DNA of 7,839 nt from Weeksellaceae bacterium (GTDB lineage: Bacteria; Bacteroidota; Bacteroidia; Flavobacteriales; Weeksellaceae): contig JAQVDG010000085.1 in the NCBI GenBank assembly GCA_028698395.1, forward strand, positions 1 to 7,839, in the 5' to 3' direction. Every line of letters starts with the position of its first letter. The stretch's first letter is position 1. Of the stretch, positions 1-6,528 are shown piece by piece. The notes below the pieces were generated by a model. It saw only the letters and a list, made by a program, of their open reading frames with translations. It was not told the DNA's origin and did no database searches. The position numbers and the translations under genes are program-made.

Positions 1-23
1 GCCCATAGCCTCGGTCGTTAGGG
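1..23 (+). repeat. Right end of an attC-like site, cut by the window edge
   Basis: The first 23 bases match the last part of the 133-bp attC-like repeat: the CCCATAGCCTCGGTC segment followed by the GTTAGGG core box. The remaining 110 bases lie outside the window. The inferred recombination point is G17|T18, so cassette C1 begins at T18. Confidence 0.85.
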
Positions 24-81
24 GCAAGCCTGAGAACTGAAATAAAACCATAAATTATATTTTGACAAGTCACATAAAACA

Positions 82-89
82 AGAGGAAA
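82..89 (+). promoter_or_regulatory. Ribosome binding site that decides the start of the C1 gene
   Basis: The purine-rich AGAGGAAA lies 8 bases before ATG 98 and is the only good Shine-Dalgarno-like sequence near the gene's 5' end. It favours ATG 98 over the in-frame TTG at 62, which has nothing comparable upstream. An in-frame ATG at 107 is a weaker alternative. Confidence 0.6.
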
Positions 90-97
90 CTGTTGCT

Positions 98-973
98 ATG
101 CAGAAAATGAAAACAGACTATGGATTTATTACTTGGGACTGGAGATTTGGAGGAGACAAATCTACAGAGACAATTCAATTTGTTTCAGAATATGATGGCT
201 CAGAAAAATTAAATTTGGCTTGTACTCAACTTGACTTACCTACAAAACGGAAAAAAGAGGTAATTCAAGAATGGTGTGAATTTCTGCCAACATTGAAAGA
301 CTTGAAGAGACTTTGTTTTTTTAGTAAGGTCAATCAAGATTTATTTGAGGCAGCTTGTCAAATAGAAAACCTCGACTCAATGTTTATAAAATGGAGTAGT
401 GTTGAGAACTTTCAGAACATAGAAAGACTGTCAAACTTAAGACGATTATACATTTCAGCTTCAACTAACTTTGACAGTTTGAGTTTTATTAAGTCCATTC
501 CGAATCTTGAATGGCTAGAATTGCACGAACTGAAAAATCTCAAAGAACTAGACGGAATTGAATTCGCAAAAGGACTAAAAGGATTTATTATTTCGGGTGG
601 AATGTTTGGAAAACAGAAACTGAAAGACTTTGAACCATTATCTAAGTTATCAGACCTAGAATATTTAGGATTATCAAGTACTTACGTTCAATCAGAAAAC
701 CTTAGTCCATTATGTCAGCTCAATAAGCTAAAGTATTTAGATTTACCTACTTATTATCCAATGATAGAGTATGCTAAAATTTATAAGAATTTACCTAATT
801 GTGATCACGGAATAAAATCGTATAGAGAAACAGGCCTTAAATGTAAGAACTGTGGTTCTAATACAATTATACCAATGAAAAAAGGTGGACGGGAATTCTG
901 TCCAAAGTGTAATCCACAGAAACTTTTAGATTTAGAAGAAGAATTTGATCGACTATTAAAAAACTGCCCCTAA
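98..973 (+). CDS. Leucine-rich-repeat protein with C-terminal zinc ribbon
   Basis: I do not recognise a named family. The predicted 291-residue protein has no signal peptide or membrane segment, so it is probably cytoplasmic. Residues about 65-220 hold irregular leucine-rich repeats of the SDS22/internalin type, for example LSNLRRLYIS, IPNLEWLELHELKNL, LSDLEYLGLSS and LNKLKYLDLP, usually protein-binding surfaces. Residues 249-271 form a probable zinc ribbon with the pattern CxxCG then CPKC (Cys249, 252, 268, 271). A short acidic helix (LLDLEEEFDRLL) ends the protein. ATG 98 was chosen for its ribosome binding site; the frame is open back to TTG 62. The stop TAA at 971-973 lies inside the attC-like core box, a tight fit typical of integron cassettes. 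A binding or adaptor role is inferred; no catalytic motif is visible. Confidence 0.85.
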   Translation: MQKMKTDYGFITWDWRFGGDKSTETIQFVSEYDGSEKLNLACTQLDLPTKRKKEVIQEWCEFLPTLKDLKRLCFFSKVNQDLFEAACQIENLDSMFIKWSSVENFQNIERLSNLRRLYISASTNFDSLSFIKSIPNLEWLELHELKNLKELDGIEFAKGLKGFIISGGMFGKQKLKDFEPLSKLSDLEYLGLSSTYVQSENLSPLCQLNKLKYLDLPTYYPMIEYAKIYKNLPNCDHGIKSYRETGLKCKNCGSNTIIPMKKGGREFCPKCNPQKLLDLEEEFDRLLKNCP

Positions 974-1100
974 CACACGCCTATGTGCTTTGGGCGGCTA
1001 ATGAGCTTCTGGCAGTCTTTGCGCCCGCATTTCCTTTGTCGCTATTGCGACAGGAAATTCTCCCGCAGCCCGCCCAAGCCCATAGCCTCGGTCGTTAGGG
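968..1100 (+). repeat. attC-like recombination site 1 (end of cassette C1)
   Basis: This is a 133-bp imperfect palindrome from CCCTAAC (968-974) to GTTAGGG (1094-1100). The outer arms pair CTATGTGCTTTGGGCGG with CCGCCCAAGCCCATAG. The innermost hairpin pairs TTTCCTTTGTCGC with GCGACAGGAAA around a TATT loop, with one extra T on the left arm. Unequal spacers (ACACG against CTCGGTC) and bulged bases give the strand asymmetry known from integron attC sites, which are recombined as folded bottom-strand DNA. Its length is within the usual attC range but near the long end. The function is inferred from structure and spacing. Confidence 0.82.
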
Positions 1101-1323
1101 GCTATCCGGAAAAAGGAAAAATCCCTTTGAGTTACGAAGATAACGACCAAAAGTGAGTGTTGAAAATCAAAGACTTATGTGGTCGTTAGTCAGAACCGAT
1201 AAAAAAGAGAAAACCTGACTTTTATCTGTAACGACAGGAGAAATCTAAAACACGACTTTTCGACTTTTTCGTTCTTGACAACAAAACTAAACACTGGAGA
1301 AGAAAGAAAAACAACCAAGACTC

Positions 1324-1353
1324 AGCCCGTAAATAAAAAAACCATTTCGGGCT
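1324..1353. other. Small hairpin in the C2 leader
   Basis: AGCCCGTAAAT pairs with ATTTCGGGCT around an A-rich loop, with one bulged T. It lies about 130 bases before the C2 start codon. No T-run follows, so it does not look like an intrinsic terminator. The arm TTTCGGGCT also occurs in the larger hairpin of cassette C5 (5813-5864). Confidence 0.5.
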
Positions 1354-1483
1354 ACTCAAAGAGTTTTAAAAGTGAAAAATAACCGACATTGGCGACTATT
1401 TTTTGCTTTTCGAGAACAATAAAAAAAATACTTCATTGAAGATATATGTAAATTTACGAGTTACTTATAACAATAAAATAATT

Positions 1484-2446
1484 ATGAAATACTTGAAAAC
1501 AAAAACTTTATTTTGCTGTCTATGTCTTGTTAGCATTATTTTTTATTCCTGCAATCCGAATGATATATCAAATAACTCAGGTAGCTATTGGTTTAAAAGT
1601 GATTTAATTCATTGGGGAATAAAAGGCAAAGTAAAAACCATTTCTTATAGTTCGGGAATCTTTTATTCATTTAATGAATTAGGTTTTCTTTCATTAGTTG
1701 TTCAAAATTCAGATTCTACATTTTATAGCTACAATGCCAATGGACAATTATTAAAAAAAACAACAAAGACACTAAATGGGAGCTCGCAACTAATTACAAC
1801 AACAACTTACGAATACAATAATCTTGGGAAATTTATCTATTGCGATATCGGATGGTTAATTCCGATAAATAAATTGTGGCCTGATTTGAGCTCTGAAACA
1901 ACTACATCAACATTAAATGGTGGATATACAAGGAGATTAGATTACGTTTTTAAAAATCCCACAACCATGTATATTGTAGAATCAAATCAATCAAAGATAT
2001 TTAATTCAAAAGATTCAACGGAAATACATTATAGTGGAAATTTTCCTATTGGTTGGACAGTAGATAGATGCACAATAAAAGATATTACTTATGCTCCAAA
2101 CGGCATGATTAACACCTTTACTATGGAAAGTAATGAAATCAACTTTTACGATTTAAATATTTACACATTTCAAAACACGAATGATTTATCTATTTTAAGT
2201 TCCAAGAAAGAAACATACACAAACAAGACAACTCCGTCGCTAAATTTTTCCAATACAATCACTTATACGTACAATGACAAATATGATCTTATAGAAATCA
2301 GCGGTGATGGAGGTCTCTTTCAATATGTTGATTTTATTTATGATTTAAATAACAATTGGACTAGTAGGACTTACAGAGGCAAAATGAAAGGTGCGGTAGA
2401 TTGGACTCTTGAAAAACCTGAAACAAGAACGATTGAGTATTGGTAA
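1484..2446 (+). CDS. Predicted lipoprotein with YD-like repeats
   Basis: This is a 320-residue protein of unknown function. The start at ATG 1484 gives a good lipoprotein signal: MKYLKTK, a hydrophobic stretch, then FYSC with Cys23 as the likely lipidated residue. The open frame reaches back to a TTG at 1403, but that would bury the signal peptide behind 27 residues. The mature part carries scattered tyrosine-rich, YD/RHS-like segments at about residues 81-93 (FYSYNANGQLLKK), 108-119 (TYEYNNLGKFIY), 260-273 (TYTYNDKYDLIEIS) and 284-297 (FIYDLNNNWTSRTY). Such repeats are familiar in Bacteroidota surface proteins and form beta-strand-rich folds. It lacks the RHS core region or a toxin tip, so a toxin role is not supported. 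Outer-membrane anchoring is inferred. The stop lies 46 bases before the cassette's attC-like site. No clear Shine-Dalgarno sequence is present. Confidence 0.85.
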   Translation: MKYLKTKTLFCCLCLVSIIFYSCNPNDISNNSGSYWFKSDLIHWGIKGKVKTISYSSGIFYSFNELGFLSLVVQNSDSTFYSYNANGQLLKKTTKTLNGSSQLITTTTYEYNNLGKFIYCDIGWLIPINKLWPDLSSETTTSTLNGGYTRRLDYVFKNPTTMYIVESNQSKIFNSKDSTEIHYSGNFPIGWTVDRCTIKDITYAPNGMINTFTMESNEINFYDLNIYTFQNTNDLSILSSKKETYTNKTTPSLNFSNTITYTYNDKYDLIEISGDGGLFQYVDFIYDLNNNWTSRTYRGKMKGAVDWTLEKPETRTIEYW

Positions 2447-2492
2447 AAAAACTTGTTTAGCAATTCGACAACTTGAAAATGAATCGGCTAGC

Positions 2493-2625
2493 CCCTAACA
2501 CACGCCTATGTGCTTTGGGCGGCTAATATGCTTTTGGCAGTCTTTGCGCCCGCATTTCCTTTGTCGCTATTGCGACAGGAAATTCGCCCGCAGCCCGCCC
2601 AAGCCCATAGCCTCGGTCGTTAGGT
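2493..2625 (+). repeat. attC-like recombination site 2 (end of cassette C2)
   Basis: This 133-bp copy is nearly identical to site 1, with core boxes CCCTAAC (2493-2499) and GTTAGGT (2619-2625). The inner hairpin is the same TTTCCTTTGTCGC / GCGACAGGAAA with a TATT loop. Apparent short open frames that start here and run into C3 are by-products of the palindrome. Confidence 0.82.
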
Positions 2626-2665
2626 GTCATAGTGAAAAACTGAAAGACAGAGATTTATTCGCTGA

Positions 2666-2773
2666 AAAGTCTTTGACGAACTGTCCGTTATTCGACATAG
2701 ACAGACTTTTCGGGTTTTGCAGACTTTTGACTTCGGACATCTTTTTTCGGGCGGACAATTCCTCGCAGACTTT
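2666..2773. other. Conserved long dyad in the 5' part of cassette C3
   Basis: The arms at 2666-2687 and 2752-2773 are 22 bases each and give 18 Watson-Crick pairs, one G-T pair and three mismatches. They enclose about 64 bases rich in GACTTTT. The dyad begins 46 bases after the cassette start. The same element lies at a matching place in C4, C5, C6 and C7. Base pair 4 is G-C here and A-T in C5, a compensatory change that supports folding. Confidence 0.6.
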
Positions 2774-2892
2774 AAAGGGAAAGATTTTTGACTTTTAGCT
2801 TTACGACTGCGACAACTAAGGACTGAAGATTGTAAAGCTCGATAGGGTAGAGGCAGACAGAAAAACAAACTCAGACTTCTTGACTTTCAGAT

Positions 2893-3166
2893 TTTTCTCA
2901 TTTGCAGGCAGATAGTGTGTTTAGACAGCGAGAAAAGAAATAAAAACTTGGTTTGCGGGCGGAAGTGAAACTAACAACTTTTGTACGAACAGAAAACTGT
3001 TAGACTGAAAACTGATTCAGAGTTTTGACTTTTCTCATTTGCGGGCAGAAAGTGCGTTTAGATAGCGAGAAAAGAAATTTAAAACTTGGTTTGCTGGCGG
3101 AAGTGAAACTAACAACGTTTGTACGAACAGAAACTGGGTGACTGAAAACTACTTTTAGAGTGAAAA
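2893..3166 (+). repeat. Two tandem units of about 137 bp in C3
   Basis: Unit a starts at TTTTCTCA 2893 and unit b at TTTTCTCA 3030. Each contains a variant of the 22-base motif GCGGGC-GAAAGTGC-TTTAGA (2904-2925, degenerate; 3041-3062), then GCGAGAAAAG, then CTTGGTTTGC, GTGAAACTAACAAC, TTTGTACGAAC and GACTGAAAACT. TTTTCTC can pair with GAGAAAA around the motif. C6 also has two units, while C7 has one. Confidence 0.75.
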
Positions 3167-3408
3167 TTTCACAGAAAGGTGTTGACAAACATACTTTCGA
3201 GTGACAGAAATCTTAAAATTATTGCGTTAATTTACAAACTTTTTGTTTTAAGACTTGAGAGAGAAAAAAAGACTTTTCATTTTCGGTCAGACTTTGTTCG
3301 TAAGCGGGCTGAAAGTGCATTTAGATACGGAATTGAAAATCGGTTTGCGAGAGAAAGCGCATTTAATCTGCAGAAACTAAAACGACAGAGAACCAAAACA
3401 CTACGAAC

Positions 3409-3541
3409 ACCTAACACACGCCTATGCGCTTTGGGCGGTTAATGTGCTTCTGGCAGTCTTTGCGCCCGCATTTCCTTTGTCGCTGGGGCGACAGGAAATT
3501 CGCCCGCAGACCGCCAAAGCCCATAGCCTCGGTCGTTATGC
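3409..3541 (+). repeat. attC-like recombination site 3 (end of cassette C3)
   Basis: This 133-bp copy has core boxes ACCTAAC (3409-3415), a perfect match to RYYYAAC, and GTTATGC (3535-3541). The inner stem TGTCGC/GCGACA is kept while the loop changes from TATT to TGGG. The right arm reads ACCGCCAAAGC, which pairs closely with the left arm GCTTTGGGCGGT with one extra G. Stem conservation with loop change supports folding. Confidence 0.82.
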
Positions 3542-3583
3542 GTAGTGGTAAAAAAGAAAGACTTAATGACTTGACTTGTGTAT

Positions 3584-3689
3584 AAAATCTTTGATGAACT
3601 GTCCACCGTGCTGCCGAAAATTGACTTGCTTTATACAGTTTTGTACGACTTTTTGTTTCCTGTGAGCGGATAATTCCTCGCAGAGTTTT
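3584..3689. other. Conserved long dyad upstream of the GLUG gene in C4
   Basis: The left arm (3584-3605, AAAATCTTTGATGAACTGTC...) pairs imperfectly with the right arm (3667-3689, GCGGATAATTCCTCGCAGAG...). It matches the dyad of C3, C5, C6 and C7, but the loop is largely different in sequence. One pair changes from G-C to G-T, which still pairs in RNA. It ends 48 bases before the ATG, so it may be part of the transcript leader or promoter region of this gene. Confidence 0.5.
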
Positions 3690-3737
3690 AAGGAAGAAAA
3701 ATTGCATATAATTTAAACAAACATAAATATTATTTTA

Positions 3738-5165
3738 ATGAAAAAGACACTTTACATCCTAATGATCATTTCTCTTGGTTTTATTTCATGTAAAACAGAT
3801 GACCCTATAGATGATATTAAGCAGGAACTACCCAAAGGTACGGGTACAATTCAGGATCCCTACCTTATTTATACGGTTCAGGATCTGAAAAATTACAGAG
3901 ATAGTATTAATCTTGCAAACAAAAGGTGGAATTACAAATCCTTCAAACTGGTGAATGATCTTGATTTTGCCAACGAAACTGACTGGATGCCCATTGGAAT
4001 CCCCACTGATTTCAACAACATGAATGCCTTTGCCGGAAATTTCGACGGCAATAATAAAGAGATACGGAATATAAAAATTGGAAACGAAACAACTCCATTA
4101 CCAATGACTTATGCCGGTGTTTTTGGATACGTCAAAGACGCAATTATCCAGAACCTGACTGTTAACTGGAAATGCATAAATACAACGACTTATAAGGAAT
4201 ATGTTGGGTATCTGATGCCTGGAGTAAATGGAGGTATTGTTGCTTATTTAGACGGTGGAACAATAAAAAACTGTAGCAGCTCAGGAAAAATCACAGGAAA
4301 AATAGCAGGAGGAATAGCAGGATATTCAAAAGGAGAAATCCTCAACTGTACTTCAGGTGTTAAAGTCAACTCTATCAATATGATAAGTATTTCATATTCA
4401 GGATTTGCCGGAGGCATTGTCGGGCAAAACGAAGGCAATGTGTCGAATTGTACTTCTACCGGCGACATTATGGCAAGTGCTCAGGAAGATGATACATGGC
4501 TGAGAGAAATATTTGCTGGTGGTATTGCCGGATATCAGTCGGATGGGGTTGTTGTAAATTCAGTTTCAGAAGGTAAAATTACATCAGACAATATCAACAA
4601 CTCAAGTACTTATGCAGGCGGAATTATTGGTTATCAAAGTTCAGGAGTGGTTTGCAACTGTTTTTCTAAGGGAGATATTCTCTCAAAATGCCATAAAAGC
4701 AACTATTCATACAGTGGAGGTATTGTTGGGTATGGATTTGATACTATTCAGAATTGCTATTCGATAAGTAATGTAAAATCAGTTTCCAATTACACGGCTA
4801 ATGCTGGCGGAATATCTACTTATGGATATGTGATTACAAACAATTTAGCTCTCAATAAGAGTTTAACTTCAGTTTCAAATTCAACATGTAACATCTACAG
4901 AATTTCACTGGTTATATATAGAGATCAGTTGAGGGTGAAAGAAAACTATGCCCGGGTTGAAGCTGCAAATTTCGGCACGAGCGAAACCAGCCTGAGTGCT
5001 CAAACTGATTTTACAGATAAACTAATTCATGGAGTCGAATTGACTGACACTCCTGTCAACCTGCTAAATAACTTTATTGCTTCTAATAAAAGCATAAATG
5101 GGATAACACTCAGGAATTGGGTAGTAAAGCCGGGGGTAAATAATGGACTTCCTGTTTTCGAGTAG
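3738..5165 (+). CDS. GLUG-repeat surface lipoprotein
   Basis: This is a 475-residue predicted lipoprotein. The signal peptide is MKKTLYILMIISLGFISC with Cys18 as the likely lipidation site, followed by a charged linker. Residues about 34-113 form the domain that commonly precedes GLUG repeats: GTGTIQDPYLIYTVQDL, LVNDLDF, WMPIG and FAGNFDGNNKEIRNIKI. Residues about 165-360 carry six to seven GLUG-type repeats with the pattern GGIxGY...GxIxNCxSxG, at about 165, 191, 225, 261, 294, 327 and 357, expected to stack as a beta-helix. The end, NNGLPVFE, is also typical. GLUG proteins in Bacteroidota are surface or secreted and often linked to adhesion; the ligand here is unknown. ATG 3738 is fixed by the signal peptide. 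The leader is very AT-rich without a clear Shine-Dalgarno sequence. The protein appears complete. Confidence 0.92.
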   Translation: MKKTLYILMIISLGFISCKTDDPIDDIKQELPKGTGTIQDPYLIYTVQDLKNYRDSINLANKRWNYKSFKLVNDLDFANETDWMPIGIPTDFNNMNAFAGNFDGNNKEIRNIKIGNETTPLPMTYAGVFGYVKDAIIQNLTVNWKCINTTTYKEYVGYLMPGVNGGIVAYLDGGTIKNCSSSGKITGKIAGGIAGYSKGEILNCTSGVKVNSINMISISYSGFAGGIVGQNEGNVSNCTSTGDIMASAQEDDTWLREIFAGGIAGYQSDGVVVNSVSEGKITSDNINNSSTYAGGIIGYQSSGVVCNCFSKGDILSKCHKSNYSYSGGIVGYGFDTIQNCYSISNVKSVSNYTANAGGISTYGYVITNNLALNKSLTSVSNSTCNIYRISLVIYRDQLRVKENYARVEAANFGTSETSLSAQTDFTDKLIHGVELTDTPVNLLNNFIASNKSINGITLRNWVVKPGVNNGLPVFE

Positions 5166-5177
5166 TTTTAATTGTTG

Positions 5178-5211
5178 CCTACACACGCTCCCTCTTGTTT
5201 GCAGCGAGAGG
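5178..5211. other. Possible attC relic and short hairpin after the GLUG gene
   Basis: CCTACACACGC (5178-5188) differs from the CCTAACACACGC that opens the attC-like sites by one missing A. It lies 12 bases after the gene's stop, where a cassette's attC would be expected. A small hairpin follows, CCTCT (5191-5195) with AGAGG (5207-5211). The rest of the C4 tail, to 5331, shows nothing I can identify. The relic reading is tentative. Confidence 0.3.
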
Positions 5212-5331
5212 TTTAAGATTAAGTGTTTGTAATACAATAAGGACGTTTTCTCTTCTTAGTCCAAATATAAAAATGAAACAGAATCTGATTTAATAGACAT
5301 GGAGTAAGTAATAGGAGACAAAACCACACAC

Positions 5332-5464
5332 GCATAACACACGCCTATGTTCATTGGCTGGCTGACGTGCATTTAGCGGTCTTTGCTCCCACATTCACTT
5401 TGTCGTTTCACGACAGCGAATGCTCCCGCAAACCGCCAAATGCCCATAGCCTCGGTCGTTAGCG
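5332..5464 (+). repeat. Diverged attC-like recombination site 4 (end of cassette C4)
   Basis: This site has the same 133-bp length and the same outer boxes (GCATAAC 5332-5338, GTTAGCG 5458-5464) but different interior arms. The tip pairs CATTC with GAATG and TGTCGT with ACGACA. The mid-arm pairs GCATTTAGCGGT with ACCGCCAAATGC, with one extra A. The other copies have TTTCCT/AGGAAA and GCTTTGG/CCAAAGC or similar in these places. Both arms have changed together, which is strong evidence that the fold matters. Confidence 0.82.
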
Positions 5465-5504
5465 GGCATAGTTGGAAAGGGAAAAAGAGACAGATTTGTA
5501 TTGA

Positions 5505-5611
5505 AAAATCTTTGAGGAACTGTCCGCTTGTCGACAAGAAAAGACTTTTCGGTTTTAACAGACTTTTGACTTCGGACAACTTTTTCGGGCGGACAATTCC
5601 TCGCAGATTTT
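5505..5611. other. Conserved long dyad in C5, best-paired copy
   Basis: The arms at 5505-5526 and 5590-5611 give 19 Watson-Crick pairs, one G-T pair and two mismatches out of 22. Compared with C3 and C6, pair 4 is A-T in place of G-C, and position 12 is a G-C pair in place of a C/C mismatch. It begins 47 bases into the cassette, as in C3, C6 and C7. Confidence 0.62.
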
Positions 5612-5812
5612 CGATGGAAGAAAGTTGACTTTTCAGCTTTGGAACTATGACCACTAAAGACCGAATTGGTGACTTCTGATTTGTCAGACTTTCCAGGCTT
5701 GCAGGCTGAAAGTTGTTTTCGGAGAGAGAAAACATATTCTACTTGTTTCGACTGACTTTTCGCTATTGCGGGCTGAAAGTGCATTTCGATAGTGAGAAAA
5801 AAAAGAAAAGAA

Positions 5813-5864
5813 TCTCCCCGACAACCCGAAAGAAGAGAAAACCCGTTTCGGGCTTGTCGGGAGA
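5813..5864. other. Long GC-rich hairpin in C5
   Basis: TCTCCCCGACAACCCGAAA (5813-5831) pairs with TTTCGGGCTTGTCGGGAGA (5846-5864), with one bulged C and one mismatch, around a 14-base A-rich loop. Neither side has a run of T that would make it a clear intrinsic terminator. C3, C6 and C7 lack it. Confidence 0.7.
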
Positions 5865-6129
5865 AAGGTTTACAGGAAAGTTTTTTCGACTTTTGATTTG
5901 CTCATTTTGAAAGAGTTTTCGAGAACGAGACAAGAAATTCACAAAACATGCTTTGAAAAACTCATTTTGAGAGTGTGAATCTTAAAAATTATCCGTTAAT
6001 TTGTGACAGCTTTGAGAGAGAACTTAGAGTAGGAGAGAGCGAGAACTTTTTCGGACTTGAAAACTTCGGTTTGAGAGAGTTTCTGCAAAATTCAGGGCTG
6101 AAAACTAAACAGACAAAATAACTACGACC

Positions 6130-6262
6130 CGCTAACACACGCCTATGCGCTTTGGGCGGCTGATGTGCTTTCGGCAGTCTTTGCGCCCGCATTTCCTTTG
6201 TCGCTATTGCGACAGGAAATTCGCCCGCAGCCCGCCCAAGCCCATAGCCTCAGTCGTTAGGT
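6130..6262 (+). repeat. attC-like recombination site 5 (end of cassette C5)
   Basis: This 133-bp copy is close to sites 1 and 2, with boxes CGCTAAC (6130-6136) and GTTAGGT (6256-6262). The segment before the final box reads CCTCAGTC, not CCTCGGTC. The inner hairpin TTTCCTTTGTCGC / GCGACAGGAAA with a TATT loop is intact. Confidence 0.82.
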
Positions 6263-6302
6263 GTCATAGTGAAAAACTGAAAGACAGAGATTTATTCGCT
6301 GA

Positions 6303-6409
6303 AAAGTCTTTGACGAACTGTCCGTTATTCGACATAGACAGACTTTTCGGGTTTTGCAGACTTTTGACTTCGGACAACTTTTTCGGTCGGACAATTCCTC
6401 GCAGACTTT
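6303..6409. other. Conserved long dyad in C6
   Basis: The arms at 6303-6324 and 6388-6409 have the same pairing as in C3: 18 Watson-Crick pairs, one G-T and three mismatches. The arms are identical to those of C3. The loop differs by a few bases, including a one-base length change in a T-run, so the arms are better conserved than the loop in this pair. Confidence 0.6.
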
Positions 6410-6528
6410 AAAGGGAAAGATTTTTGACTTTTAGCTTTACGACTGCGACAACTAAGGACCGAAGATTTGAGAACTTGATAGGGTAGAGCGAGACAGAAAA
6501 ACAAACTCAGACTTTTTGACTTTCAGAC

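Larger units (their letters stand above)
18..1094 (+). mobile_element. Integron-like gene cassette C1 (LRR/zinc-ribbon gene)
   Basis: This 1077-bp unit runs from one G|TTA crossover point to the next and holds one gene plus its 3' attC-like site. Its start (GTTAGGGGC, counting the preceding G) is the exact 9-base complement of GCCCCTAAC at 966-974. This is what a cassette excised and inserted as a circle should show. The gene fills nearly the whole unit, leaving about 75 bases of leader. Boundaries are inferred by analogy with integron cassettes. Confidence 0.8.
1095..2619 (+). mobile_element. Integron-like gene cassette C2 (YD-like lipoprotein)
   Basis: This 1525-bp unit has a start, GTTAGGGGC, complementary over 9 bases to GCCCCTAAC at 2491-2499. 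It carries one gene (1484-2446) preceded by about 380 bases without a gene. This leader is AT-rich, contains GACTTTT repeats like those in C3-C7, an inverted repeat TAACGACC (1141-1148) / GGTCGTTA (1181-1188), and a small hairpin at 1324-1353. I see no convincing promoter or second gene in it. Confidence 0.8.
2620..3535 (+). mobile_element. Integron-like cassette C3 without a gene
   Basis: This 916-bp unit starts with GTTAGGTGT, complementary over 9 bases to ACACCTAAC at 3407-3415. The roughly 790 bases before its attC-like site hold no credible gene in either direction. They contain a 5' dyad (2666-2773), two copies of a roughly 137-bp tandem unit (2893-3166) and a 3' module (about 3160-3408) that includes another copy of the 22-bp motif (3304-3325). 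C6 is a close copy with the same length and the same ends. C7 and C5 are more distant relatives. Length differences of one base between copies shift every possible frame, which argues against coding. Possible roles (structured RNA, promoter cassette, decayed gene) cannot be told apart from the sequence. Confidence 0.75.
3536..5458 (+). mobile_element. Integron-like gene cassette C4 (GLUG lipoprotein)
   Basis: This is the longest unit, 1923 bp. Its start GTTATGCGT is complementary over 9 bases to ACGCATAAC at its end (box 5332-5338). It has a leader of about 195 bases that carries the 5' dyad shared with the gene-less cassettes, one gene (3738-5165), and a 166-base tail. The tail includes a short stretch resembling the start of an attC site (5178-5188), so C4 may be two cassettes fused after one site decayed. 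Confidence 0.78.
5459..6256 (+). mobile_element. Integron-like cassette C5 without a gene
   Basis: This is a 798-bp unit. Its start GTTAGCGGG is complementary over 9 bases to CCCGCTAAC (6128-6136). The 670 bases before its attC-like site hold no credible gene. The open frames seen there are rich in Lys and Ser from GACTTTT repeats on the other strand and have no supporting start signals. It is a diverged member of the C3/C6/C7 family. It has the best-paired copy of the 5' dyad (5505-5611), one copy of the 22-base motif (5768-5789), a long GC-rich hairpin not seen in the others (5813-5864), and a 3' module recognisable by TTATCCGTTAATTTGTGAC and TTTGAGAGAGAA. Confidence 0.75.

Noticed and set aside
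62..64. TTG 62 as the start of the LRR gene
   Set aside because: It has no ribosome binding site, while ATG 98 has AGAGGAAA at good spacing.
1403..1405. TTG 1403 as the start of the YD-like lipoprotein gene
   Set aside because: It would place 27 residues before a well-formed lipoprotein signal peptide that begins at ATG 1484.
2508..2798. Similar rightward open frames beginning in the attC-like sites (also 6145-6411 and 7061-7327)
   Set aside because: They translate the palindrome and the following dyad module. Their similarity follows from the repeated DNA, and single-base gaps between copies break the frame.
3181..3210. TTGACA as a -35 promoter element, repeated in C6 and C7
   Set aside because: No matching -10 element lies 16-18 bases downstream, and Bacteroidota promoters normally use other motifs.
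4244..4468. Leftward open frame inside the GLUG gene
   Set aside because: It is a by-product of the repeat composition on the opposite strand of a clearly coding gene.
5373..5784. Leftward open frames of 120 and 129 codons in C5
   Set aside because: Their translations are low-complexity Lys/Ser-rich sequence from GACTTTT repeats, overlap the attC-like site, lack start signals and have no counterpart in sister cassettes.
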